Assembly (NCBI RefSeq): GCF_026241165.1
Contig: NZ_JAPFQN010000005.1
Coordinates: 310,001 to 374,000 of the forward strand
Origin: Mangrovivirga halotolerans
Lineage (GTDB): Bacteria > Bacteroidota > Bacteroidia > Cytophagales > Cyclobacteriaceae
Direction of reading: 5' to 3'
Length of the DNA stretch: 64,000 bases
Part shown: positions 8,153 to 16,500 of the stretch, piece by piece
Numbering within the stretch: position 1 is the first letter of the stretch
Layout of the letters: the number at the start of each line of letters is the position of its first letter
Notes under the pieces: generated by a model
The model's database searches: none
The model's input: the letters and a program-made list of their open reading frames with translations, nothing else
Told to the model about the DNA's origin: nothing
Position numbers and translations under genes: made by a program

Positions 8153-10579
8153 TTAAAATCTGTAATTAACTGATGCCTTGAAATTTACCCCTGGTTCATC
8201 AGCATAATACCTTATCCGATCAGTATAGATCCGGTAATCGGTATTCATTATGTTTTCAACGGAAAAACGGATAAAGAATTGCGATTTTATTGTTGCTAAA
8301 ACATCAAAATTCAATAGTGTGTAAGCTTTTGGTGCGTCTTTAAAGTCAAATATTGAAAAATCTCCATTAAATATGTCTGTATTATTATTTTCAGCATCAA
8401 TAAATTCCTGCGGTGTTATTGTTCGGGGTGCATTGTTTTGCCTGAAAACATGTTCTAGCTCAATTGAAGATGTGATTTTATTGAAAATCCAAACATCATC
8501 GATCTCTTTATTATAAGAAAAATTCAATCTAAATGGTGGAATATCAATAAAAGCAGAACCATCATCAAGGTTTTGTCCATAAGTGTAATCGAACCTAATC
8601 GAAGAATATCCGAAATTTCCGAAGTCTACATTAGCTCTCCCATTAATGCCAGGAATAATCGCATCTGTACGGGAATAAATATAAATAGGGAAGGCTCCTC
8701 TCACTGTTTCGGTTATACCCGCAGGTTTCTCATAGATGTAGTCTGTAATATAATTGGCAAACAAATTAAGGTCGATCTTCCAGTTTTTTATTGCATACCT
8801 CAAAGAAGTATTAAAAGTATATGCTTTTTCTGCTCCAATATTTTTATCTGCAGGATCCAGAACATTTTCAGTAACGGGAAAGAAATTTTCATCAAGTGTA
8901 TATCTTAATAAGCCATAGGTTATTACTGAAGTTTGATGCTTACCAAAAGAATAAAGCTCAGCTACATTAGGAGGCCTCCATGCTGTTCCAGCGTTGATTT
9001 TTATGCTAAAATTCTCGATATCTTTTTGATAACCTACATTCAATGAAAAATTATTTAATTCCAGATCTCCTGAGAAAATATTTTGATTAAAATCCCTGCC
9101 TAAAACGGACAAAAATGAATAGTCATATCTAAGTCCAAATTCAAACATTGAGTTGTTTTCAAACGACTTTGATTCGGTCATATAGAAACCAAATGAAGTA
9201 TTCTGATAATTTGGTACAAAAGGGGTAGTGTTTGTGCCTTCGAGGTTATTATTATCCTGGTAAATCCACTGCATTCCTACATTTCCCTCGAGGCCAATTA
9301 TTTTTTCATGCATTAAATTCACTTCTACCTGGTGTGTGTTTAATTCCAGGTCGATTGATGGGATATCATTATTAGTGCCTCTGCGAATATCAAATTCTTT
9401 TCTTTTATTTAATTGATATGAATAAAAGCCAGTAATAAGATTATCTGAAAAATTTTGTGATGCCTGAATTTTGGTCAATAAATGATTTCCTTCTTGTCGG
9501 GGAGTGTTGATATCATAACTAAAATCAGTAGTTCCCTCAGGAGGCTCATTCTCCATGGCATTCTGCAGATCTTCGAGATTACCAACCACAGAACCTTTTA
9601 CAATTCCTGCTTTTTGATCAACATATGATACAATACCATTTACATCAAATCTTTCTTTATGATACCTGATCATAGCTTTCCCTCCAATTTCTTCCATGCC
9701 TGAATTGGTAAGGTTATAATCAGGAGAGTTCATATCACCTCTGCGATAATAATTACCTGAAATATTAGCAGCCAATCTGTGCCCTCCGGATGAAAGAGAT
9801 AATTCCCCGCCATAACCCTTGCCATTGGTTTCTCCTTTTAGGGTAACTTCTCCTTTTAACTTTTCATGCAGTTCAGGTTGATCACTTTCGATTAAGATTA
9901 CCCCACCCATAGCCTCAGAACCATACCTTACTGATGAAGCTCCTTTAACAACAGTTATTTTATCAACAACACTTAGATCTATTTCAGGAGCATGGTCTTT
10001 ACCCCAATTTTGAAATGCATGTCTGACACCATTGTTTAAAATCAAGATTCGATTGCCATATAATCCATGGATCATAGGTTTAGCTATGTTAGTTCCTGTA
10101 GAGATCATTGATACTCCAGGCAAAGAACTTGATATTTTCCCAAGTGTAGTACCTACACTATTTTCTATAACTGATTTATCTACAATTTCGACAGTTTGCG
10201 TTTGATACGCTCCTACATTTTTTTGTCCTTCAACAGTTACTCCTTTAAGATATTCAGATTCAGCTGCCAGATAGATATCAGGCTTTTCGTGGTAAGCATC
10301 ATGATGGTGAATTAAAGTTTTGTAACCAACATGAGAAATAACCAGATCGAATTCCTCTTCACAAAGGTTTTTAATTAAAAAGTATCCTTGTTCATCAGCC
10401 ACTGTACCTTTTTGAGTATCTTTTATTGTAACCGTAGCGTAGGGAAGAGGCTCACCGGTGTTTAAGTCATAGACCGTTCCTTCAACAAAAAAGTCACAAT
10501 TCTTATTCTGACCAAGAAGTGTTGAGAAACTAATTAATATTACAATTATGACAACTATTGATCTCGATTTATTAAGCAT
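8153..10579 (-). CDS. TonB-dependent outer membrane receptor, ZnuD-like (probable metal uptake)
   Basis: The 808-residue product has a signal peptide (MLNKSRSIVVIIVILISFS), a carboxypeptidase-regulatory-like domain (about residues 27-105, with the His pair and Asp in IHHHDAYHE), a plug domain (about 115-225) and a 22-strand-type barrel ending in Phe. The plug segment GLYGNRILILNNG followed by KDHAPEID resembles zinc receptors of the ZnuD type, where the same GNR...NNG...DHA pattern occurs. It is translated just after a Fur-family gene, overlapping its stop by eight bases (ATGCTTAA), and precedes a companion lipoprotein. I chose the ATG at 10579: the upstream TTG at 10606 would put nine polar residues before the signal peptide. 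Zinc is the most likely substrate; copper or iron are not excluded. Confidence 0.85.
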   Translation of the reverse strand: MLNKSRSIVVIIVILISFSTLLGQNKNCDFFVEGTVYDLNTGEPLPYATVTIKDTQKGTVADEQGYFLIKNLCEEEFDLVISHVGYKTLIHHHDAYHEKPDIYLAAESEYLKGVTVEGQKNVGAYQTQTVEIVDKSVIENSVGTTLGKISSSLPGVSMISTGTNIAKPMIHGLYGNRILILNNGVRHAFQNWGKDHAPEIDLSVVDKITVVKGASSVRYGSEAMGGVILIESDQPELHEKLKGEVTLKGETNGKGYGGELSLSSGGHRLAANISGNYYRRGDMNSPDYNLTNSGMEEIGGKAMIRYHKERFDVNGIVSYVDQKAGIVKGSVVGNLEDLQNAMENEPPEGTTDFSYDINTPRQEGNHLLTKIQASQNFSDNLITGFYSYQLNKRKEFDIRRGTNNDIPSIDLELNTHQVEVNLMHEKIIGLEGNVGMQWIYQDNNNLEGTNTTPFVPNYQNTSFGFYMTESKSFENNSMFEFGLRYDYSFLSVLGRDFNQNIFSGDLELNNFSLNVGYQKDIENFSIKINAGTAWRPPNVAELYSFGKHQTSVITYGLLRYTLDENFFPVTENVLDPADKNIGAEKAYTFNTSLRYAIKNWKIDLNLFANYITDYIYEKPAGITETVRGAFPIYIYSRTDAIIPGINGRANVDFGNFGYSSIRFDYTYGQNLDDGSAFIDIPPFRLNFSYNKEIDDVWIFNKITSSIELEHVFRQNNAPRTITPQEFIDAENNNTDIFNGDFSIFDFKDAPKAYTLLNFDVLATIKSQFFIRFSVENIMNTDYRIYTDRIRYYADEPGVNFKASVNYRF

Positions 10580-10988
10580 TGCACTTTTCGCACTTTCCTT
10601 TGACAATCATATTTATTTCATTCATAGAATACCCTGAAGGAAGTTCAGGTATCGGGATCTCAAAACCTGAAAGACATTCAAGTTTACCGCATTTAATACA
10701 CTGAAAATGAATATGACTGTCTTTTTTATAAACAGTTTCATCATCAAAACTAAATGCATAAAGAGCACTTCCGGAATCTCCGGGAATTTTATGAATTATA
10801 CTCTTGTCTATAAAAGATTGTAAGGTTCGATAAAGTGTTACTCTATCAAAATCAGGCAACCTATCTTCGAGATCTTTGTTTGATAGTGCTTCTTCTTTTT
10901 TAGAAAACACATCTAACACTTCATATCTGACAGGAGTAGCCCGAAGATCATTTTTATGCAACAAAGATTTAATATCTTCTCTGGTCAT
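10572..10988 (-). CDS. Fur-family metalloregulator, probably Zur-like
   Basis: A 138-residue winged-helix regulator with the Fur fold: DNA-recognition helix near FDRVTLYRTLQSF, the metal/dimer segment HIHFQCIKCGKLEC and a final CEKC pair, giving two CxxC motifs for a structural zinc. It is the first gene of a unit with a TonB receptor and a lipoprotein, so it probably represses their expression when its metal is plentiful. An operator-like palindrome lies about 50 bases upstream. The ATG at 10988 is preferred to a TTG four codons earlier. Zur fits the ZnuD-like receptor best, but Fur or another subclass cannot be ruled out from sequence alone. Confidence 0.85.
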   Translation of the reverse strand: MTREDIKSLLHKNDLRATPVRYEVLDVFSKKEEALSNKDLEDRLPDFDRVTLYRTLQSFIDKSIIHKIPGDSGSALYAFSFDDETVYKKDSHIHFQCIKCGKLECLSGFEIPIPELPSGYSMNEINMIVKGKCEKCNA

Positions 10989-11038
10989 AATTAGAATCAA
11001 TTATTACTAACCCAAAGATAATACAGAGAGGTACTTTA

Positions 11039-11055
11039 TTGCAACAATGTTACAA
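11039..11055. promoter_or_regulatory. Operator candidate upstream of the Fur-family gene
   Basis: TTGCAAC-AAT-GTTACAA is a 17-base near-palindrome with one mismatched base pair. It shares arm sequence and three-base spacing with the perfect palindrome at 8118-8134, and lies 51-67 bases before the start codon. Likely autoregulatory site. Confidence 0.5.
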
Positions 11056-11087
11056 TAATTACAAGATTGCATTTATTTAAATGAGAG

Positions 11088-11402
11088 TTATCCTGTATAT
11101 TCAGAAAAGAAATCGTTAAAAATATTTTCCATTCCGATCCAGGATTTTTTATCGATGGAGTAAATCATAGATGTTCCTTTAACTTTAGCATTAATAATCC
11201 CTGCTTTCTTTAATTCACTTAAATGCTGGGAAACAGTCGCCTGGGCCAACTTTAACTCACTTACTAATTCACCATTTATACACTGTTTAACCTTTAGCAA
11301 ATGTTTTAAAATTGCTATTCTGGCCGGATGCCCCAGTGCTTTTGATAAATCGGCAATTTTTAATTCCGATTTTGTGTAACTATCTAATTTACTTACCCCC
11401 AT
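11088..11402 (-). CDS. ArsR-family transcriptional regulator with a single cysteine
   Basis: A 104-residue winged-helix protein: HPARIAILKHLL is the typical ArsR helix start and LAQATVSQHLSELKKAGII is the recognition helix-turn-helix. It is clearly a paralogue of the arsenic-operon regulator at 60555 (shared LGHPARIAI/FAHPARIAI, QAxxSQHL, AGII). It keeps only one cysteine, Cys41, whereas the paralogue has four. Its own gene is monocistronic here, separated by about 300 bases from the sulfur module upstream and lying beside the Fur-type unit. The inducer cannot be named; a one-Cys or redox-type sensor is possible. It might regulate the neighbouring persulfide genes, but no shared operator is obvious. 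Confidence 0.85.
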   Translation of the reverse strand: MGVSKLDSYTKSELKIADLSKALGHPARIAILKHLLKVKQCINGELVSELKLAQATVSQHLSELKKAGIINAKVKGTSMIYSIDKKSWIGMENIFNDFFSEYTG

Positions 11403-11644
11403 AATATAAGAGATGCTTGGTATTTAATTGGTTTTGAAAGATTGATTTACAATTTAAATTTTCGATACAGTTGACCATTTCATTTTATTCCTTGTTTAAA
11501 TTTCCCCGCAATTCACAAGGCTAATCAAAAGTACCAATACAGCTATATTGCAATAATACCAAATTCACCTGATAACTCCTTAAATAGTTCAATAGTATTG
11601 CAAAAAATACTTATACTTTTACATGAACGGTTAGGAATAAATAT

Positions 11645-11674
11645 AAAAAAAGAAGCCTCCTTCCGGAAGCTTCT
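11645..11674 (-). terminator. Terminator of the CstB-like gene
   Basis: On the minus strand AGAAGCTTCC, loop GGAA and GGAGGCTTCT form a ten-pair stem with one G-T pair, followed by seven T. It begins about 25 bases after the stop codon at 11700. Confidence 0.85.
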
Positions 11675-11699
11675 CAAATATCAGTTTCACACCCCAGAT

Positions 11700-13121
11700 T
11701 TAAAGTGTACTAGGGCAAACATAATCTGTCTTCGGAACGTCTTGTTCTGAGATTTTATCAAAACCTCCATCAACGTCCGTAAAGTTTTCATATCCTCTTG
11801 ACTTAAGTATAGAACTTGCAATCATAGAACGATATCCTCCTTTACAATGAACAAAGAAATGTTTCTCTTTTGGGAATTCGGCCATATGATCATTTATATA
11901 ATCGAGTTCGATATTTAAAGCATCAACAACATGCTCTGATTTATATTCAGATGATTTTCTAACGTCAACTACAATCTCATCTTTGTTATTTTTTATTCTG
12001 TTGGCAAATTCTGATGCAGATACAGACTCTATTTTATCAACCTCATTACCTGAATCTAACCATGTTTTAAACCCACCTTTCAGATGTCCAAGTGATTTAT
12101 CATAACCTACACGTGCTAGTCTGGTAACGGCTTCCTCTTCACGTCCTTCTTCTGCCACAATCAGTAATTCCTGATCAATTGGAATAAGTGCACCAACCCA
12201 TGGAGCAAACTGGCCATCCAAACCAATATTAATACTATTTGGAATGAACCCTTTAGCAAATTCCTGCGGGTCACGAGTATCCAGAATTAAAGCTCCACTA
12301 GCATTAGCCACAGCTTCAAATTCAGCAGCATTTAATTCTTTCATACCATGATTTACTACTTCATCGATATTATCATAACCTTCCTTATTCATCTTAACAT
12401 TCATCGGGAAATAGGCTGGGGGAGTAGTTAATCCTTCAGTTACTTCTTTAACAAACTCTTCCTTGGTCATATCTGCCCTTAGTGCATAATTAGACTCTAA
12501 TTGTTCTCCAATAGTACTGACTGTTTCCTTACTCATATTTTTACCACAAGCAGAACCCGCTCCGTGACCTGGATAAACGATCACCTCTTCAGGAAGTGTC
12601 ATAATTTTGTTTCTCAAACTATCGTAAAGATAACCTGCAAGATCTTCCATAGTTAATTTACCAGCTTTCTGAGCAAGATCCGGACGTCCCACATCTCCAA
12701 TAAACAATGTATCCCCGGTAAAGACAGATTGTGGCTTATTATCATCAATTAGAAGAAAGCATGAAGATTCCATGGTATGGCCAGGAGTATGAAGCACTTT
12801 AATCTCAAGATCTCCCACCTTAAATACCTGGTTATCTTCTGCAATTATAGCATCAAAGGTAGGTTTTGCATTGGGTCCAAAAACAATTGGCGCCCCGGTT
12901 TTTTTAGCTAGATCAAGATGCCCTGAGACGAAGTCTGCATGAAAGTGTGTTTCAAAAATATATTTAATTTTTGCCCCTCTTGATTCAGCTTTGGCAATAT
13001 AGCTATCGACATCTCGCAGTGGATCGATCACAGCAGCTTCACCATTTGACTCAATATAATATGCTCCCTGAGCTAAACACCCCGTGTAAATTTGTTCGAT
13101 TAATTGATTGTTATTTTCCAT
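11700..13121 (-). CDS. CstB-like persulfide dioxygenase/sulfurtransferase (MBL fold plus two rhodanese domains)
   Basis: The 473-residue enzyme has an ETHE1-type metallo-beta-lactamase domain (residues 5-250) with iron ligands in HFHAD (59-63), His115, Asp137 and His186. Cys192 lies in the segment ACGKNM, as in staphylococcal CstB. A first rhodanese domain (about 270-355) has lost its active cysteine (VAEEGREEE in the loop position). A second one (about 370-473) keeps it, Cys426 in HCKGGYRS. CstB-type enzymes oxidise persulfides to sulfite and make thiosulfate, detoxifying sulfide-derived sulfur in the cytoplasm. A single-domain rhodanese gene ends 35 bases upstream on the same strand and is probably co-transcribed, with a Crp/Fnr-type site in front. 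Domain order and the inactive middle domain match the CstB type well. Confidence 0.88.
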   Translation of the reverse strand: MENNNQLIEQIYTGCLAQGAYYIESNGEAAVIDPLRDVDSYIAKAESRGAKIKYIFETHFHADFVSGHLDLAKKTGAPIVFGPNAKPTFDAIIAEDNQVFKVGDLEIKVLHTPGHTMESSCFLLIDDNKPQSVFTGDTLFIGDVGRPDLAQKAGKLTMEDLAGYLYDSLRNKIMTLPEEVIVYPGHGAGSACGKNMSKETVSTIGEQLESNYALRADMTKEEFVKEVTEGLTTPPAYFPMNVKMNKEGYDNIDEVVNHGMKELNAAEFEAVANASGALILDTRDPQEFAKGFIPNSINIGLDGQFAPWVGALIPIDQELLIVAEEGREEEAVTRLARVGYDKSLGHLKGGFKTWLDSGNEVDKIESVSASEFANRIKNNKDEIVVDVRKSSEYKSEHVVDALNIELDYINDHMAEFPKEKHFFVHCKGGYRSMIASSILKSRGYENFTDVDGGFDKISEQDVPKTDYVCPSTL

Positions 13122-13156
13122 GATTTTATAATTATATTCTTAATATTATGTTTTAG

Positions 13157-13474
13157 TTAGTACGATATTATTCCACCTTGTAAATTATACAGGTTTACAA
13201 ACCCTTCTCTTTCTAGCATTCTGCAAGCATTCGCACTTCTCGCTCCACTTCTGCAATAAATCAGATACGTTTTATCCTTATCCAGTTGCGAAATCTTGCT
13301 GGCAAATTCCCCGCTCAGAAAATCATAATTTAAAGCATTTGGAAGAGCCCCACTTTTAAATTCATCCCTGGTTCTGACATCGATCAAAACAGTATTTTCT
13401 TTCTCCATGAGTTTCCTGAACTCAGTGGCAGGAACATTTTTGTACTTGGTCTTTGTATTAAATAGATTAAACAT
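13157..13474 (-). CDS. Single-domain rhodanese sulfurtransferase
   Basis: A 105-residue protein consisting of one rhodanese domain. The substrate-loop motif CRSGARS contains the catalytic cysteine that carries the persulfide, and the N-terminal VLIDVRTRDEF is the family's conserved start. No signal peptide is visible, so it acts in the cytoplasm. It directly precedes the CstB-like gene (35-base gap) and follows a candidate Crp/Fnr box. It probably hands sulfane sulfur to or from the CstB-like enzyme. Confidence 0.92.
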   Translation of the reverse strand: MFNLFNTKTKYKNVPATEFRKLMEKENTVLIDVRTRDEFKSGALPNALNYDFLSGEFASKISQLDKDKTYLIYCRSGARSANACRMLEREGFVNLYNLQGGIISY

Positions 13475-13522
13475 TTTAAATAAATATTTTTTACAAATGT
13501 ATCCCTGTTAACTCCTTATTTC

Positions 13523-13538
13523 TGTGCTAATTGTCACT
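13523..13538. promoter_or_regulatory. Crp/Fnr-type operator before the rhodanese operon
   Basis: TGTGC-TAATTG-TCACT differs from the palindromic consensus TGTGA-N6-TCACA by one base in each arm. It is centred 57 bases before the rhodanese start codon and lies beside the gene for a Crp/Fnr regulator. Confidence 0.5.
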
Positions 13539-13552
13539 TTAGAGAAGGCAAT

Positions 13553-13576
13553 AAAAAAGAGCCCCGGGAGGGCTCT
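13553..13576 (-). terminator. Terminator of the Crp/Fnr regulator gene
   Basis: On the minus strand AGAGCCC and GGGCTCT pair around a five-base loop, followed by six T, only a few bases after the stop codon at 13581. It separates the regulator from the rhodanese operon. Confidence 0.88.
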
Positions 13577-13580
13577 GTGA

Positions 13581-14234
13581 TCAAATTAATTCTTCAATGT
13601 TGTCTCTTATGAATATTTTATTTCTCGTCAGCTCTATCCATTTTTTCTTTTCCAGTGTTTTAAGGAGTCTGGATACGACTTCTCGAGAGGTCCCAAGTTC
13701 ATTAGCTATTGACTGGTGCGTAGTCGCTATTTCATTAGAATTGAGTTGTTTTCTTTTTACCAGGAGGTAATTCAATAATCTCTCATCCATCCGTTTAAAA
13801 GCAATATCATCGATCACTTTTAGTACTTCTTCAAATCGTGATTGGTATGTACCTGCGATATATTCTTTCCACTGACGGTATTTATTTCCCAATTCCTCGT
13901 GGAGACTTGAAGAGACTGTCAGCATTTTCACATCTGTTTCTGCCACTGCCTTGATTTCACTGCTTCTTTGAGCTCTGCAACAGGTCAGGCTCACTGCACA
14001 TGTTTCCTTAGGTTCAAGATAATAAAGAAACAATTCGTGTCCCTGGTCGTCAGTACGCATCACCTTTATCGCGCCTTCAAGAATTATCGGGATCATTTTA
14101 ATATATTGGCCGGGTTCAATCAGAATATCACCAGCATTCAACTCAACATAATTTGCGTTATTTGAAAGTTCCTCAATCAGATCATTGTCATTGAACTGAG
14201 GTAAATATTGTCTTATTAGTCTTTCTTCTACCAT
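13581..14234 (-). CDS. Crp/Fnr-family transcriptional regulator with clustered cysteines
   Basis: A 217-residue protein with an N-terminal cyclic-nucleotide-binding-like beta-roll (about 15-125), a dimer helix (about 125-145) and a C-terminal Crp-type winged helix (about 150-217; QSIANELGTSREVVSRLLKTLEKKKW). The roll carries Cys79, Cys85 and Cys86 in KETCAVSLTCC, in the place where FNR-like or thiol-sensing members differ from cAMP binders. The N-terminal Cys set of FNR is missing. Genes on the same strand for persulfide handling lie directly downstream, and TGTGA-type sites occur here, before the rhodanese operon and before the YeeE/YedE genes. I infer a sulfur or redox sensor. The ATG at 14234 is preferred to a TTG two codons earlier. 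Confidence 0.9.
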   Translation of the reverse strand: MVEERLIRQYLPQFNDNDLIEELSNNANYVELNAGDILIEPGQYIKMIPIILEGAIKVMRTDDQGHELFLYYLEPKETCAVSLTCCRAQRSSEIKAVAETDVKMLTVSSSLHEELGNKYRQWKEYIAGTYQSRFEEVLKVIDDIAFKRMDERLLNYLLVKRKQLNSNEIATTHQSIANELGTSREVVSRLLKTLEKKKWIELTRNKIFIRDNIEELI

Positions 14235-14264
14235 GCCCAAAATTAGCTTTTAGCTTAGTGCTGC

Positions 14265-14284
14265 TTTGTGATTTTTATCACAAA
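14265..14284. promoter_or_regulatory. Perfect Crp/Fnr-type palindrome before the regulator gene
   Basis: TTTGTGAT-TTTT-ATCACAAA is a perfect eight-base-arm palindrome containing the canonical TGTGA-N6-TCACA. Its centre is 40 bases before the regulator start codon, which suggests autoregulation. Confidence 0.75.
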
Positions 14285-14317
14285 AGAATTTGATTATTGT
14301 TATCTAAAAAAAACAGC

Positions 14318-15004
14318 TTACACATGATGATTTTCGATAATAAAAATGCGCGAATCTTTAATAAATTTCAAATTAAGATCAACTATGTCAGATATCTCAA
14401 TGGAATCTTCATTATCCAAAATTACTATTTCTTCATCACTAGTAAATTCAAATCCTCCTGATACCAGATGTACATAAATTTTACTTTTAATATTTCTGGA
14501 TTCGTATTTAAAATCTGATCCTTTTTCTACTTTACAATACTTAAGTGAGACGAAATTTTCATTTTTTTCATCTTTCGCTTCATATATTATTTTTAATTCT
14601 CCGGGATTAAGATTCTCAGCCTCAAATGAGACATTAGTAGTATCCTTATCAGTACTCATCGAATTAAACCAAAACTGATAACCTAAATACGGGGTAGTAT
14701 CTTCTAGATTCATACTTTCGATAGGCTTATCAGGATATAACTTATGGATAACGGAATTCACAGAATTCACACTAGCCTCCCAAAATGAGTTTTTTAATGA
14801 TTTGGTGCCAGAAAAGCTGCATTGAACTATCGTGAATTCATGACTATGTTTGGTTTGATATTTTGCTCCCGGCCAAAGTAATTCTTTATACACCATTGCC
14901 AGAGAACCCTGATTTTTAAAAGAAGGCAAATAATCATGCCAGGCTGTAAATGAATCATGCCTGATCTTATTTCTTAATCTATTTTCAATTACTCTGATCT
15001 CCAT
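14318..15004 (-). CDS. Conserved-looking hypothetical protein, soluble
   Basis: A 228-residue product without signal peptide or membrane segment. The first half has aromatic-rich stretches (TAWHDYLPSF, LGYQFWFNS) and the second half is a succession of short strands (IYVHLVSGGFEF, EEIVILDNED, DSRIFIIENHHV) that could be a cupin-like barrel similar to the C-terminal part of pirins. No metal-binding His/Glu set is convincing. It lies upstream of the Crp/Fnr gene on the same strand, with the palindromic operator between them, so the two are probably separate transcripts. Function unknown. Confidence 0.6.
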   Translation of the reverse strand: MEIRVIENRLRNKIRHDSFTAWHDYLPSFKNQGSLAMVYKELLWPGAKYQTKHSHEFTIVQCSFSGTKSLKNSFWEASVNSVNSVIHKLYPDKPIESMNLEDTTPYLGYQFWFNSMSTDKDTTNVSFEAENLNPGELKIIYEAKDEKNENFVSLKYCKVEKGSDFKYESRNIKSKIYVHLVSGGFEFTSDEEIVILDNEDSIEISDIVDLNLKFIKDSRIFIIENHHV

Positions 15005-15174
15005 TCACATAAATTTTGCGATCAAAGATCATTATTTTAAAATAAAACACAATTTCAATTATAGAACTTAACAAATGTTTAATTCTCGATTGACTTTACA
15101 TTAATAAAGTTATCAAACTTATAGATTGACTACGGACTAGTTTAATTTTTCTGACCCTACTATCTAATATACTG

Positions 15175-15202
15175 AAAAAGAAAGGGATTAACTCCCTTTC
15201 TT
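15175..15202 (-). terminator. Terminator of the carboxyspermidine decarboxylase gene
   Basis: AAGAAAGGGA and TCCCTTTCTT are perfect ten-base arms with a five-base loop; on the minus strand they are followed by TTTTT. The hairpin lies about 90 bases after the stop at 15292, with no other gene between. Confidence 0.7.
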
Positions 15203-15291
15203 ATTTATTATATCCAATAAATATGCATGCAATTATTATATAATATATGATAATGTTTATACATTTCATCATTAACTATATTAACAAATAG

Positions 15292-16434
15292 TTAAGAAAG
15301 CCTGTTCTTAAAATCCTCGTATCCAAATTCTCTTACAATTTCCAACTGGTCATTTTCGTGCCAAATACCTATTGAGGGATGGGTAATACCATTAAAAGTG
15401 GTGGTTTTTACCATTGTATAGTGAATCATATCTTCAAATATGACCCGATCACCTATTTCCAATTCTTTATCAAAACTATATTCACTCATATAATCTCCGG
15501 CCAGGCAACTTATACCACCCAGCTTGTAAGTTGGCTTTCCATTTTCCGGATCACCAGCTCCAATGATTCTTGGACGATATGGCATTTCCAGAGTATCAGG
15601 CATATGTGCTGTGAATGATACGTCAAGGATTGCTGTTTTTACTCCTTTTCTTTCGACTATATCCAAAACCCTTGATACCAACACTCCAGTGTCCCAGGCC
15701 ACAGCACTTCCTGGTTCCAGGATCACTTCTAAATGAGGATATTTAGCTTTAAACTTTTGTATAGTATCAATCAAAAGGTCAACATTATAACCCTTTCTGG
15801 TCATCAGGTGTCCACCACCGAAGTTAACCCACTTTAAATCAGGTAGGAAACTACCATATAGATTTTCAAAAGACTCAAGAACCTTGACCAGGCTTTCCGC
15901 TGAAGATTCACAAAGAACATGAAAATGGAGGCCTTCAATATATTCAGGTAATCCATCTTTTAATTCTTCGTCAGAAACCCCTAATCGTGAACCTGGTGCA
16001 CTGGGATTATATAACATCGTTTCGACATCCGACCATCCTGGATTTACCCTCAATCCGATCGATACCTTATCAGCAGAATCCAGAACTTTATCTTTGAATT
16101 TTTCTGCCTGAAGAAGGGAGTTAAATGTAATATGACTGGAGTAACTTAATATTTCATCAAATTCTTCTGGCAAATATGCCGGAGAATAGGTGTGAGCCTT
16201 GGTTTTCATTTCTTCGAAGCAAAGCTTTGCTTCACTTAAAGAGCTTGCTGTAGCTCCCCGAAGGTACTGCCTTACAAGAGGAAAGGCACTCCACATTGCA
16301 AATCCTTTAAACGCCAGAATTATGTTTGCTCCAGATTCATTTTGAACCCGTGACATTAATTCAAGGTTAGATCTCAGCCTGGACTCTTCCAGAACAAAAC
16401 AAGGCGACGGAATATTGTTATAATTTATAGACAT
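15292..16434 (-). CDS. nspC: Carboxynorspermidine/carboxyspermidine decarboxylase
   Basis: A PLP-dependent, alanine-racemase-fold decarboxylase of 380 residues that removes the carboxyl group of carboxyspermidine to give spermidine. The PLP lysine lies in ILAFKGFAMW near the N-terminus, the HFHVLCES segment and GGGHLMT are the phosphate-binding region, and the later CLAGDYM supplies the family's active-site Cys and Asp. I chose the ATG at 16434 because it is followed directly by the conserved PSPCFVLEE start. The in-frame ATG at 16491 would place the upstream gene's terminator hairpin inside the coding sequence. Together with the upstream dehydrogenase it forms the alternative spermidine pathway known from Vibrio, Campylobacter and Bacteroides. 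Confidence 0.95.
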   Translation of the reverse strand: MSINYNNIPSPCFVLEESRLRSNLELMSRVQNESGANIILAFKGFAMWSAFPLVRQYLRGATASSLSEAKLCFEEMKTKAHTYSPAYLPEEFDEILSYSSHITFNSLLQAEKFKDKVLDSADKVSIGLRVNPGWSDVETMLYNPSAPGSRLGVSDEELKDGLPEYIEGLHFHVLCESSAESLVKVLESFENLYGSFLPDLKWVNFGGGHLMTRKGYNVDLLIDTIQKFKAKYPHLEVILEPGSAVAWDTGVLVSRVLDIVERKGVKTAILDVSFTAHMPDTLEMPYRPRIIGAGDPENGKPTYKLGGISCLAGDYMSEYSFDKELEIGDRVIFEDMIHYTMVKTTTFNGITHPSIGIWHENDQLEIVREFGYEDFKNRLS

Positions 16435-16452
16435 CAATATTTGGTTATAACG

Positions 16453-16480
16453 AAAGAAAGAGGCTGAATTAGCCTCTTTC
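16453..16480 (-). terminator. Terminator between the two carboxyspermidine genes
   Basis: Perfect arms GAAAGAGGCT and AGCCTCTTTC with a five-base loop; on the minus strand a short T-rich tail follows. It sits about 20 bases after the dehydrogenase stop and just before the decarboxylase start, so it may only partly end transcription. Confidence 0.6.
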
Positions 16481-16500
16481 CTATATTTCATCAGGTAATT

